Source: JAHEEL01 sp963785245
GTDB taxonomy: Bacteria > Actinomycetota > Acidimicrobiia > Spongiisociales > UBA5794
Length of the DNA: 64,000 nt
Assembly (NCBI GenBank): GCA_963785245.1
Contig: CAWAUO010000001.1
Coordinates: 186,001 to 250,000 of the forward strand
Direction: 5' to 3'
Within the stretch, counting starts at the first letter, position 1; every line of letters begins with the position of its first letter. Positions 1 through 9,006 of this stretch are shown in pieces. Position numbers and translations under genes: made by a program. The notes below the pieces were generated by a model. That model ran no database searches. It was not told where the DNA came from and saw only the letters and a program-made list of their open reading frames with translations.

Positions 1-422
1 CTTGGCCTCCCCATCGACGAAGCCCAGGAGGATTGGAACACCGGCGCCATCGGCGATGCGCCAGAAGCCCGACTTCCAGGCGGATCCGCTGGCGCGAGTT
101 CCCTCGGGGGCGATGGCGAGAACAAGCGCGTCGGTCTGGTTGAAGGCCGCGATCATGGTCGCCACGACCGCCTTCGCTCCGCCCTGGACTGCGATCCCCC
201 CCATCGGCGGAGCAGCCAGCCCAACGGACCGACGAAGAGTCCTTCATGCATCAGGAATCGGGTCTGGAGGCCAAAGTGTCCGGCGATCGCGAGGTATACG
301 AAGAAGTCCCAGTTCGAGGTGTGGGGGTAGCCGATGGCGACGAGCTTCGGTTCATCCGCGGGGACGCGCCCGACGAAGGTCCACCCGGTGAGCCGGAAGT
401 ATGTCTCGCTGAGCCACTTCAT
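1..422 (-). pseudogene. PlsC-like acyltransferase, frameshifted and cut by window edge
   Basis: The reverse strand encodes the N-terminal half of a glycerolipid-type acyltransferase. The HX4D-type motif is HTSNWD, and after a frame change the PEGTR motif follows with a downstream GSAWKSGFW stretch. The two halves join across a run of seven G (reverse strand, about 199-205): one more G would restore a continuous reading frame, so a homopolymer sequencing error is more likely than decay. Start is ATG at 422 (MKWLSETYF), with an alternative in-frame ATG at 440. The 3' end lies outside the window. By family it would transfer an acyl chain to a lysophospholipid or related acceptor at the inner membrane; the exact acceptor cannot be told. 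It follows a thioredoxin-like gene on the same strand, separated by a long hairpin repeat. Confidence 0.7.
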
Positions 423-448
423 CGGTAGAACGCTACCCATCCCACCAC

Positions 449-581
449 ACGCTGCGAACCCAGGGTTCTCCACCTTGCATATGACGCCGACAGCCCACGG
501 AATGGAGAGGTTGGCCGGTCGATCGCATTCTATGGGCCCACGGCGCCACATAGGACGCGGAGAACCCTGGGTTCGCAGCGT
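449..581. repeat. Long hairpin repeat, copy 1
   Basis: A 133-bp segment bounded by perfect 23-bp inverted arms (449-471 and 559-581; arm starts ACGCTGCGAACCCAGGG). Inside are shorter nested complementary segments (GACGCCG / CGGCGCC). It begins one base past the stop codon of the reverse-strand thioredoxin-like gene. A second copy with the same internal sequence lies at 16337-16469. It could act as a terminator or mRNA-stabilising hairpin, or be a palindromic mobile element. Confidence 0.85.
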
Positions 582-582
582 C

Positions 583-1428
583 TTAGAAGAGGGCGCTTGC
601 GAGTTGACGACGGTAGGTCTGCGTCAGCGGATGCTCGTCGCCGAGGACGCCGAAGATGTCGAGCATCGCCGTACGCGCCTCGTCCTTGAGCGGTCCCTTG
701 GCCCGAACGATGGACAGCAGGCGGTCCAACGCCGGCTCATACTCGGCTCGAGCGGCGAGTGCTTTGGCGAGCTCGATGCGCACGACCTCATCCTCAGGAT
801 CGGCGGCGACCCGCGCTTCGAGTTCCGCGAGATCGCCTCCCTTTGATGCCTTCAGCCTGGCGGCCGAGTTGAGGCGGTCGACCTCTGCATCGGGCACGAG
901 GCGGCCCAGCACGACAAGGGCTTCGTCCGTCTCGCCTCGGTCGATGAGGAGCGAGGCCAGGCTCGTGCCGGCCTCCGAATGGTCCGGCTTCTGATCCAGG
1001 ACCTGCCGGAGGATGTGCTCAGCGGCCACCCCGTCATCGGAGAGTTGTGCGGTACGGGCCTGGTCGACCATGAGATCGAGTTCGGAAGGGAGGATGCCCT
1101 CGATCCACCCGCGGACCGCCGGTTCAGGCAGTGCCCCGGTGAACGAATCGACCACTGTGCCGTCGCGAAACGCGAGGACCATCGGAATGCCCTGGACGCC
1201 GTACTGGGCTGCCAACTCCTGGTTCGCATCCACGTCGACCTTGACGAGTTCGAACGAGCCACCGGATTCAGCAGCAGCCTTCTCGAGGATGGGGCCAAGG
1301 ATCCGGCACGGCTGACACCATTCGGCCCAGAAGTCGACAACCACGGGCACTTCGCGGCTCCGTTGGAGCACTTCCTGTGGGAAGTTCTCGGTGCTTACGT
1401 CCTTCACGAATTCACTCGGAGTGGTCAT
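583..1428 (-). CDS. Thioredoxin-domain protein with TPR-like C-terminus (YbbN/CnoX-like)
   Basis: 281 residues. The N-terminal about 110 residues are a thioredoxin fold with the redox motif WCQPC (WAEWCQPCRILGP) and the cis-proline loop GIPMVLAF. The remaining about 170 residues are helical repeats rich in A/L/E that resemble the tetratricopeptide part of YbbN/CnoX co-chaperones. Such proteins hold unfolded or oxidised clients in the cytoplasm; whether this one reduces disulfides is inferred from the intact CxxC. The ATG at 1428 is chosen because it starts just before the thioredoxin fold; the longer open frame upstream overlaps dapA on the other strand. It is divergent from dapA with only about 40 bp between starts, so both promoters must be compact. 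Its stop is followed at once by the long hairpin repeat. Confidence 0.88.
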   Translation of the reverse strand: MTTPSEFVKDVSTENFPQEVLQRSREVPVVVDFWAEWCQPCRILGPILEKAAAESGGSFELVKVDVDANQELAAQYGVQGIPMVLAFRDGTVVDSFTGALPEPAVRGWIEGILPSELDLMVDQARTAQLSDDGVAAEHILRQVLDQKPDHSEAGTSLASLLIDRGETDEALVVLGRLVPDAEVDRLNSAARLKASKGGDLAELEARVAADPEDEVVRIELAKALAARAEYEPALDRLLSIVRAKGPLKDEARTAMLDIFGVLGDEHPLTQTYRRQLASALF

Positions 1429-1470
1429 AGAGGCAAGAATACCGGGGGCCCTCCTGCTACCGTCGTGGGC

Positions 1471-2367
1471 ATGGAGAGCAGACCCGAAGCACCTTTTGGC
1501 CAGGTCCTGACCGCCGTCATCACGCCGTTCGGCGACGACGGATCCATCGACTACGGAACGTTCTGGCGGTTGACCCGTTTCCTCGCCGATCACGGCTCGG
1601 ACGGGATCGTCGTCGGCGGAACGACCGGAGAATCGCCGACCCTCTCGAAGGTCGAGAAAGTCGCCCTCTTCAAGGCCGCCGTTGATGCCGCCGGCGACCG
1701 GATGAAGGTGATTGCCGGTGCCGGAACCTACGACACACGCGAATCGGTTGAGCTCGCCCAGCGCGCCGCCGACTCTGGAGTCCACGGGGTCATGGCGGTC
1801 ACGCCCTACTACTCGAAGCCGCCTCAGGAGGGTCTGTTCCGGCACTTCACAGCGATTGCGGACGCGACCGAGCTTCCAGTGCTGCTCTACAACATCCCGG
1901 GCCGCACCTGCCGCATCATCGAGATCGACACGCTCGTCCGCCTCGCTGCCCACCCGAATATCGTCGCCGTCAAAGACGCCGTCGAAGACCTCGACTTCAC
2001 CCGCAGGGCGCTCGAAGCCCTGCCGGACGGGTTCGCCGTGTACTCAGGCTCGGACAGCATGACCCGCGAGATGGTCCGCATGGGCGGCGTCGGCGTGGTC
2101 TCCGTGGCTTCCCACCTCGCCGGTGACCAGATCAAGTCCATGGTCGATGCTGCGATTGGCGGCAACGACGAGTTGGCCGACCACCTCAATGGTGTGCTCG
2201 GGCCCCTCGTCGAGGCGCTGTTCCTCGAGCCGAACCCGATGCCCCTCAAGGCCGGTCTCGACCTTGCATGGGATCCGGTTGGAGATCCACGGCTTCCGCT
2301 CATTCCGGCTTCGGACGACACGAGAGCGGCGATCGAGCGCGCTCTCGCAGCATTGAGTGGGGCGTGA
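1471..2367 (+). CDS. dapA: 4-hydroxy-tetrahydrodipicolinate synthase
   Basis: 298 residues, the normal length for DapA. It condenses pyruvate with aspartate semialdehyde in the lysine/diaminopimelate pathway and forms a cytoplasmic (beta/alpha)8 barrel. Visible family signatures are TTGES (residues 51-55), the catalytic-triad tyrosine in LLYNIPGRT (Tyr140) and the Schiff-base lysine in IVAVKDA (Lys168). The ATG at 1471 fits the family N-terminus (FGQVLTAVITPF), although the frame is open further upstream. Its stop TGA overlaps the GTG start of rnj by four bases, a translational-coupling arrangement. dapF, another gene of the same pathway, is at 21765. Confidence 0.96.
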   Translation: MESRPEAPFGQVLTAVITPFGDDGSIDYGTFWRLTRFLADHGSDGIVVGGTTGESPTLSKVEKVALFKAAVDAAGDRMKVIAGAGTYDTRESVELAQRAADSGVHGVMAVTPYYSKPPQEGLFRHFTAIADATELPVLLYNIPGRTCRIIEIDTLVRLAAHPNIVAVKDAVEDLDFTRRALEALPDGFAVYSGSDSMTREMVRMGGVGVVSVASHLAGDQIKSMVDAAIGGNDELADHLNGVLGPLVEALFLEPNPMPLKAGLDLAWDPVGDPRLPLIPASDDTRAAIERALAALSGA

Positions 2368-3992
2368 GCGTTCGAGTCGCCTTCCACGGCGGCCTCGGCG
2401 AGATCGGCAGGAACTGCGCGACGATTGAGATCGACGGCCGGATTGCCATGGTCGACGCCGGGCTGATGTTCCCCGAAGAGGATATGCTCGGCGTGGACCT
2501 CGTGCTGCCCGACTACTCATCGGTCACCGACCGGGGTGATGCACTCTCTTTCGTGGCGCTCACGCACGGTCACGAAGACCACATCGGGTCACTCGGCTAC
2601 CTCCTGCGCGAACGGAACGTCCCCGTCTACGGCACAGCCCTTACCATTGAACTCGCCAAGTCACGGGTCTCCGAACTTGGCATCACCGGCGAGTTTCGCA
2701 CCGTTCAGACGGGCACCTGGGTCGAACACGGCGACTTCCGTTTCGCCTTCATCCCCGTTACCCATTCTGTCCCGGATGCCACCGGAATCGCATTCGAGAC
2801 ACCGGAGGGCATCATCGTCCACACCGGTGACTTCAAGCTCGACCCGACGCCGATCGATGGCGTGACCACCGACTTGCAGAGTTTCGCCGGCTTTGGGCGC
2901 CGCGGGGTTCGGCTGCTTCTCGCAGACTCAACGAACGCGGAACGCCCCGGGGTTGTCGACTCGGAGCGGACCGTCGGCGTACGTATCGGTGAACTCGTCC
3001 ATGAAGCCGAAGGGCGTGTTCTCATTGCGTGCTTCGCGAGCCACCTCCATCGCGTGCAGCAGGCCGTCAACGCTGCTGTCGAAGACGGGCGCAAGATCGC
3101 ATTCCTCGGGCGGTCGATGCTCCGGATCAGCGAGATCGCCGGACAGATCGGCGCGCTCGACATCCCGGAGGGGAGTCTGGTCGAACTCAACGAACTGCTG
3201 AATATGCCGCCGGAGACGACGGCCGTGATCTCGACTGGGAGCCAGGGTGAACCGTTCGCTGCATTGTCACTGATGGCGGCGGGGGAGCACCGGGCCATCA
3301 CGCTCAACCCCACCGACACGGTGATCATCTCGGCAACCCCGATCCCCGGCAACGAGAAGCGGGTGTCGAAGGTGATCAATAACCTCTCGAAGGCCGGGGT
3401 CACCATTCACCATGGCCGCAACACCCATGTCCACGTGTCCGGTCACGCCGCCGCCGAAGAACTCAAGGTGCTGTACAACGTGGTCCGCCCGCAAGCGGTC
3501 GTTCCCGTCCATGGCGAGCACCGGCATCTCTATGCCAACGCGGAGATCGCGAAGCTGGTCGGCGTTCCCGAAGTTGCGGTGTGCGAAGACGGCGACGTCG
3601 TCGTTCTCGAGGACGGCGAGATGCGGGTGGAACGCGGTGCGGTCTCGTCCGGCTACATCTACGTAGACGGTCTCGAAGTCGGCGAAGACGAAGGTGTGCT
3701 GCGCGACCGCCGACACCTGGCGGACGATGGCGTGATCCTCGTGACAATCGGCGTCGACTCACGCAAGGGCGACATCGTGTTCGGGCCCGACGTCGACAGT
3801 CACGGCGTCACCGGCGATTCGCAGGAACTTCACGATGCCGTGCAGGCGAGGGTTGAGCAGAGCCTCGGGACACTTGATCGACCGCTCGACGCAGACGCCC
3901 TGCGAAGCCGGATGCGCAACGCGGCCCGCAAGGCTGTTCAAGCGCACATCAAGCGTCGCCCCGTCGTGTTCCCGATCGTCATCGAAGTCTGA
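2364..3992 (+). CDS. rnj: Ribonuclease J
   Basis: 542 residues, close to the usual 550-560. A beta-CASP metallo-beta-lactamase nuclease that degrades and matures RNA (5' exonuclease plus endonuclease). Metal-ligand motifs are visible: THGHEDHIG, THSVPD, HTGDFK and the C-terminal HVSGHAAAEEL and HGEHRHL. The C-terminal domain ends in the conserved RRPVVFPIVIEV. The start is GTG at 2364, overlapping the dapA stop (GTGA), giving MSVRVAFHGGLGEIGRN, which matches the family N-terminus. The window also carries rny, so two RNA-decay nucleases are present. Confidence 0.96.
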   Translation: MSVRVAFHGGLGEIGRNCATIEIDGRIAMVDAGLMFPEEDMLGVDLVLPDYSSVTDRGDALSFVALTHGHEDHIGSLGYLLRERNVPVYGTALTIELAKSRVSELGITGEFRTVQTGTWVEHGDFRFAFIPVTHSVPDATGIAFETPEGIIVHTGDFKLDPTPIDGVTTDLQSFAGFGRRGVRLLLADSTNAERPGVVDSERTVGVRIGELVHEAEGRVLIACFASHLHRVQQAVNAAVEDGRKIAFLGRSMLRISEIAGQIGALDIPEGSLVELNELLNMPPETTAVISTGSQGEPFAALSLMAAGEHRAITLNPTDTVIISATPIPGNEKRVSKVINNLSKAGVTIHHGRNTHVHVSGHAAAEELKVLYNVVRPQAVVPVHGEHRHLYANAEIAKLVGVPEVAVCEDGDVVVLEDGEMRVERGAVSSGYIYVDGLEVGEDEGVLRDRRHLADDGVILVTIGVDSRKGDIVFGPDVDSHGVTGDSQELHDAVQARVEQSLGTLDRPLDADALRSRMRNAARKAVQAHIKRRPVVFPIVIEV

Positions 3993-4212
3993 GAGACGAG
4001 TCGCCGGACGCCAGGCACCGGTCGCCAGTCCAGGCACACGGCCGACCTCACGTGCGCGATGGGTGCTCCGAGAAGCCCGCTCTGCGATCAAGCTGCCGCT
4101 TGGTCGCGACGTCTCGACCTGATGGCGCGGGAGGCGAGGAGGTACCGATGCCGCGATCGCTGATCTCAGACTCGGTTCTGGGGTCTGCCGCCCGGCGCCC
4201 GACGACCTGATC

Positions 4213-4677
4213 TCAGTCGGTGCAGGTGGCGAAGCGGCCGTAGAACTGGAAGAAGCCTTCGTAGACGCGGCCGGTATTCACGACCGTGGTGCTACCGGGC
4301 AACCAGGGGAGGTGACCGGGCGGTGCTGCGAGGTCGTAGAGAATCCCGTTCTCCTCGAGCCACTCGCGACCTTCGACCCAGCCAACAGCAGCGCCAAACG
4401 ATCGCCAGGTATCGGTCCTCGGAAGATCGAGGCTCCGGGCTTCGGCCAACACCGCAGCCTGAGCGGTGAAGCCGAAGCGACCATCCGATGCTTCCGTCCA
4501 CGCAGCGTCGATCGCTCGCAGCAGGTCGCACCCCACCGTCCCGGCCTCGTCGGCGTCAAGGCCGGCATAGCCGCCGATGTCCGCCTCGGCGACCAGCAGC
4601 CGACGCGTCTCAAGGTCGGCTGCCTTCCATTCGCTTGCCGCGAGGAGAGCGCTCAAGGGTGAGGTGGAGTCCGTCAT
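4213..4677 (-). CDS. GUN4-like domain protein
   Basis: 154 residues. The order of motifs is that of the GUN4 fold: an N-terminal LLAASEWKAADLETRRLL helix, CDLLRAIDAAW, then SDGRFGFTAQ, and a later FGAAVGW. In cyanobacteria and plants GUN4 binds porphyrins and stimulates magnesium chelatase; stand-alone or kinase-fused GUN4 domains in other bacteria have unknown roles. No chelatase gene is seen nearby, so a tetrapyrrole role here is speculation. A small C-terminal extension (residues about 105-154) contains LPWLPG and ends in CTD. The gene is convergent with rnj and divergent from ftsK, with its own promoter region shared with ftsK (4678-4816). Confidence 0.72.
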   Translation of the reverse strand: MTDSTSPLSALLAASEWKAADLETRRLLVAEADIGGYAGLDADEAGTVGCDLLRAIDAAWTEASDGRFGFTAQAAVLAEARSLDLPRTDTWRSFGAAVGWVEGREWLEENGILYDLAAPPGHLPWLPGSTTVVNTGRVYEGFFQFYGRFATCTD

Positions 4678-4816
4678 CGATCAGAGGATAACGGGCGTGG
4701 GGGATGCCGCGAGCGCGCAATTCCGGCGTGCGAATTACACAGATGTAACTCTTCGCGCGTGTGAACGCGCTGAGGGTGGTTCCACTCCGGAGCCGGTTGG
4801 GGTATCGTTTGGTCCG

Positions 4817-7063
4817 ATGGCAACGCGGACCAACGGCCGCGGGGCTCCGGGGCGGAGCAAAGCAACCCCGAAAAAGACAAAACGGGTCCCCATCCGGACC
4901 AGGATCGTCCACACGCTGAGGACGAATCGGGAGCGGATCCAAGAACGGTTCTCACGTCAAAGTGATGACCTGTGGGGCGTCGCTCTCCTCGTGGTTGCTG
5001 CGCTGGTTGCGCTCTCGTTCTTCGGCCTGTCCGGACCGATTGGTGCAGGTCTCTCCGGATCCCTTCGATTCCTCTTCGGCATGTGGGCGTTCGTTGTTCC
5101 GCTCGCTCTGATCATCATCGGACTCTCGCTGGTCGGCGTGTGGTTCACAGAGGATCGTGGCCGGCTCGTGGCCGGCGTCGTGGCCGTCTTTGTCGCGTCG
5201 CTTGCGATGTTCCATCTGATGACCGGATCGATCGCCCTCGCCGGCAACGTCGAACAAGTCCAGGAGAACGGCGGCGCCGTTGGCGCCCTGATCTCGTTCC
5301 CACTCCGCAGAACCATCGGATTCTGGGGCGCGTTCCTCGTGCTGATGGCAGCGGTTGGCCTCGGCACGCTCGTGCTGACGCGAGCCACGATCCGCGATCT
5401 CGCCTCGACCATCGGCACATTCGGCGCCAACCTCCGGTCGTTTGCCGGATTCGGATCGGACCAGCAAGAGGCCTCGCCGAATGTGCAGGTCTCGGGAGCC
5501 GTCGAGATCCACGAGCCTGCAGCGCCGCCGGTCAAGACCGCCCCACAGAAGGGGCCGAAGGAATCGAAGAAGGCCCCGAAGAAGGCGAAGCCGAAGCCCA
5601 TGGCGTCCCGGTCGGTGGCCGTCGATGGCTACGAACTCCCTCCGCTCAGCCTGCTCGATTCGTCGATCAACGAGGGCCCAAATCGCGCGAGCCTCGAACA
5701 AACCGCAGCCGAACTCCAGGAGGCGCTGAGCCAACACGGTGTTGATGCCCGCCTGACGCGGATCGTTCCCGGGCCAACCGTGACCCGCTACGAGATCGAA
5801 CTCGCTCCCGGCGTGAAGGTGTCGAGGGTGACCAACCTCTCCCACGACATCGCGTACGCCCTCGCATCACCTGACGTGCGCATCCTCGCTCCGATCCCCG
5901 GCAAGAGCGCGATCGGTATCGAGGTGCCAAACCGTCATCGTCAGATGGTGACTCTCGGCGACATCCTCGGTAGCGCGGACGCCACCGATGATGGAGATCC
6001 GATGCTCGTCGCCATGGGCAAGGACGTCAGCGGACGTTCACGTTTCCTCCGCCTGACAGAACTGCCCCATGTGCTCATCGCCGGCGCAACCGGTGCGGGC
6101 AAGTCTTCGTGTATCAACGCACTGCTCTCCTCGATCCTCATGCGGGCCCGACCGGACGAGGTGCGGCTGATCCTTGTCGACCCGAAGCGCGTCGAACTCG
6201 GTCAGTACAACGATGTTCCCCACCTCCTCACCAGGGTGATCACGAGCCCAAAGAAGGCAGCCGACGCCTTGCAGTGGGCCGTCGCAGAGATGGACCGCCG
6301 CTACGATCTGCTGGCCGATGCGGGTGTGCGCGATGTCGAATCGTATCGCGAGAAGTACGACGCCGGCGGTCTCGAGGAAGAACTGTTCGACCGCTTCCCC
6401 TACATCGTGGTGGTCGTTGACGAGTTGAACGACCTCATGATGGTTGCCGGGCGGATCGTTGAGGATTCGATCGTGCGGATCGCTCAGATGGCTCGGGCCG
6501 TCGGCATTCACCTCGTGCTGGCAACCCAGCGCCCGTCGGTGAACGTGATCACCGGCGTGATCAAGGCGAATGTCCCCTCCCGGTTGGCCTTCTCGGTGGC
6601 CTCTCAGACCGACTCGCGGGTGATCATCGACCAGGGTGGTGCAGAGAAGCTCGTCGGACTCGGAGACATGCTTGTCGTCACCGCGAGAGAACCGAAGCCG
6701 GAACGGATCCAGGGCGCCTGGGTGTCTGAGGCCGAGATCCACCGAATTGTCGACTTCGTTCGCGAGCAGCAGAACGCCAGGTACCGCGACGCCGAGGTGT
6801 TCGAGGTCGCGGAGAAGACCGCCGAGGTCGACGAGGAGTTCGAGGGCGAAGACCCGGTGATCATTCGACAGGCTATTGAGCTTGTGGTGCGCAGCCAACT
6901 CGGCTCGACCTCAATGCTCCAACGCAAGCTCCGCATTGGGTTTGCCCGGGCGGGGCGCGTGATGGACATCCTCGAGAACAGAGGCATCGTCGGTCCGTCT
7001 GAAGGATCGAAGGCCCGGTCGGTCCTCGTGACCGAAGACGAACTCTCCGCGTTGATCGACTGA
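4817..7063 (+). CDS. ftsK: DNA translocase FtsK/SpoIIIE
   Basis: 748 residues. Membrane part: about four hydrophobic segments within residues 50-190. A Lys/Pro/Ala-rich linker (PKKAKPKP) follows around residues 230-270. The motor then begins, with Walker A GATGAGKSS and Walker B-like YIVVVVDELNDLMM. The C-terminal gamma domain (winged helix, SMLQRKLRIGFARAGRVMD) reads polar KOPS-like sequences. It pumps chromosomal DNA through the division septum. The start is ATG at 4817 just after a stretch resembling a promoter; the open frame continues upstream through the GUN4 gene's opposite strand and is not used. The motif normally LLGRGDML reads LVGLGDML here. Confidence 0.95.
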   Translation: MATRTNGRGAPGRSKATPKKTKRVPIRTRIVHTLRTNRERIQERFSRQSDDLWGVALLVVAALVALSFFGLSGPIGAGLSGSLRFLFGMWAFVVPLALIIIGLSLVGVWFTEDRGRLVAGVVAVFVASLAMFHLMTGSIALAGNVEQVQENGGAVGALISFPLRRTIGFWGAFLVLMAAVGLGTLVLTRATIRDLASTIGTFGANLRSFAGFGSDQQEASPNVQVSGAVEIHEPAAPPVKTAPQKGPKESKKAPKKAKPKPMASRSVAVDGYELPPLSLLDSSINEGPNRASLEQTAAELQEALSQHGVDARLTRIVPGPTVTRYEIELAPGVKVSRVTNLSHDIAYALASPDVRILAPIPGKSAIGIEVPNRHRQMVTLGDILGSADATDDGDPMLVAMGKDVSGRSRFLRLTELPHVLIAGATGAGKSSCINALLSSILMRARPDEVRLILVDPKRVELGQYNDVPHLLTRVITSPKKAADALQWAVAEMDRRYDLLADAGVRDVESYREKYDAGGLEEELFDRFPYIVVVVDELNDLMMVAGRIVEDSIVRIAQMARAVGIHLVLATQRPSVNVITGVIKANVPSRLAFSVASQTDSRVIIDQGGAEKLVGLGDMLVVTAREPKPERIQGAWVSEAEIHRIVDFVREQQNARYRDAEVFEVAEKTAEVDEEFEGEDPVIIRQAIELVVRSQLGSTSMLQRKLRIGFARAGRVMDILENRGIVGPSEGSKARSVLVTEDELSALID

Positions 7064-7169
7064 TGGTAGGCGGTCGTCCCGCCCTGCACCGGCGCATCAC
7101 TCCGTTGAACGGACTGGGAGAGCACACGAGCCGACGCGCACGGCCGAAACGTCGCGTACGCTCAACCTG

Positions 7170-8975
7170 ATGGCCTACGCACGACTCGATCAATTCAGCG
7201 CCGACGGAGGCATCTCCCTCGAGTTCAGCAACCCGGAGCGCGAGGTCGCCGCCTACCGCCTCGATGAAGTCGTCGGCGTGCTCGAGCAGGCCGAACGAGC
7301 GGCGAGGGAAGGCTCCTGGGCCGTTGGATTCGTCACCTACGACGCTGCGCCGGCGTTCAACAGTGGACTGTCGATTCGGACACACGACGAGAACGATCCC
7401 CTCGCCGACCTACCGCTTGCATGGTTCGGCCTCTTTCGCGATCGGAAGGACGTTGCTCCCTTCGTCGGCGAAGCTCGGATGGACGCTTCGCCGTACACCG
7501 TGTCGCCGTGGATCGCATCAATGGACGAGGACCGGTATGGCGAGAATGTGCGACGGATCCGGAGACTCATCAATGCCGACGAACTCAAGCAGGTGAACTA
7601 CGCCCTGACGCTTGATGCAGCAATCAGCGGAGATCTGTATGAGTTCTATCGCGATCTCGTGCTGTCGCAGCGGGGAGGGAACGGAGCCTTCCTCGATATC
7701 GGCCGCTATCGGATTCTCAGCGCCTCACCCGAGCGGTTCTTCGCCGTGGAGGGCCCCGATGTCGCCGTGCGTCCGACAAAGGGCACGTTTCCGCGAGGCC
7801 GCTGGTCCAAAGAGGACGAAGACAACGCGGCTCGTCTCGCGGCATCGAAGAAGGACAGGGAGGAGCACGAACGCATCGTTGATCGGATGCTCGAGGAGTT
7901 GGTCACCATCTCGGACGGTACCCCGATTCGGATCGAGGAACTCATGGGTCTCGAGCGACTCGAAACCGTATGGCACCTGGGATCTCGGATGTCGGCGAGG
8001 CTTGCCGCAGGCACATCGATCGTGGACGTCTTCGCAGCGCTCTTCCCCTCGGCAGCGGTCACCGGTGATCCGAAGGCGCAGGCGATGGAGGCGATCGCGA
8101 CGCTCGAGAGTCGTGCCAGGGGCGTCTATGCAGGCGCAATCGGATTCATCGCCCCGTCATCCGGCGGACGACCGGATGCCAGCTTCAGCGTTGCAATCCG
8201 CACGGTCACCGTGGATGGCGAAGAGGGCATCGGGGAGTATGGCGTCGGTGCCGGCATCACATCGGAATCTGTCGCCGAGGGCGAGTACGAGGAAGCTCTG
8301 GCCAAGGCCCGGGTGCTCGTTCAACGGAGGCCGGAGATTTCGCTCTACGAAACCGTACGGTGGGAAGCCGACCACGGGTATTGGTGGATCGAACGCCATC
8401 TCGAGCGCCTCGCGGGATCGGCCGCCTACTTCGGGTTCGAGTACGACGAAGGTGCGATCACGGCAGCGCTCGACCGCGAGGGTGAGAGCCTGACCGGCAT
8501 GCGGCGGGTGCGCCTCGAACTTGACCGCACCGGCGGCCTCACGATCGCGACCGACGCCGATGAGTTGGATCCGGTGCGGTGGTGGCCACATCCCGGGCCC
8601 GACTATGCCACGTGCGCGATCAACACGAAGCCCATCAGTTCGACCAGCATCTACCGATTTCACAAGACGACAGCGCGCCGGCCCTATCGCGAACGGCGTG
8701 AGATGCACAACGACGTCGACGAGGTCCTTCTCGTCAACGAACGCGGTGAATTGACCGAAGGAACGCGGCGCAATGTGGCCGTGCTCTTCGGGGGGACCTG
8801 GGTCACCCCACCGCTCGCATCCGGTTGTCTGCCCGGCATTCTCCGCCAGGTCCTCATCGATGAAGCGGCCTTGTCCGAGGAAGTCGTGATGGTGGATGAC
8901 CTCCGTGGCGCCGACGGTCTGGCGTTGTTGAGCTCTGTCTACGGGTGGCAGTCCGCACGTCTCGCGCGGCAGTAG
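7170..8975 (+). CDS. PabB-PabC fusion (aminodeoxychorismate synthase I + 4-amino-4-deoxychorismate lyase)
   Basis: 601 residues. Residues 1-385 are a chorismate-binding synthase domain with RPTKGTFPRGR, ETVWHLGS and GEYGVGAGITSESV motifs. Residues about 390-601 are a class IV PLP-fold lyase domain, with the PLP lysine in RFHKTTARRPY and a C-terminal LTEGTRRNV. Together they would make p-aminobenzoate for folate from chorismate, with a separate glutaminase (PabA) supplied elsewhere. The usual glycine/aspartate-rich segment before the chorismate site is altered to DRMLEELVTIS, so the PabB half is somewhat divergent. The ATG at 7170 is the only good start after ftsK. Confidence 0.9.
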   Translation: MAYARLDQFSADGGISLEFSNPEREVAAYRLDEVVGVLEQAERAAREGSWAVGFVTYDAAPAFNSGLSIRTHDENDPLADLPLAWFGLFRDRKDVAPFVGEARMDASPYTVSPWIASMDEDRYGENVRRIRRLINADELKQVNYALTLDAAISGDLYEFYRDLVLSQRGGNGAFLDIGRYRILSASPERFFAVEGPDVAVRPTKGTFPRGRWSKEDEDNAARLAASKKDREEHERIVDRMLEELVTISDGTPIRIEELMGLERLETVWHLGSRMSARLAAGTSIVDVFAALFPSAAVTGDPKAQAMEAIATLESRARGVYAGAIGFIAPSSGGRPDASFSVAIRTVTVDGEEGIGEYGVGAGITSESVAEGEYEEALAKARVLVQRRPEISLYETVRWEADHGYWWIERHLERLAGSAAYFGFEYDEGAITAALDREGESLTGMRRVRLELDRTGGLTIATDADELDPVRWWPHPGPDYATCAINTKPISSTSIYRFHKTTARRPYRERREMHNDVDEVLLVNERGELTEGTRRNVAVLFGGTWVTPPLASGCLPGILRQVLIDEAALSEEVVMVDDLRGADGLALLSSVYGWQSARLARQ

Positions 8976-9006
8976 CCTCCACCCGAATGTCGATCCCCGC
9001 GTCCCT

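Noticed and set aside
979..1470. N-terminal extension of dapA
   Set aside because: It overlaps the thioredoxin-like gene on the other strand and does not resemble DapA.
4148..4210. 20-residue frame with GAGGAGGT upstream
   Set aside because: No conservation or domain, no supporting context; likely a chance Shine-Dalgarno match.
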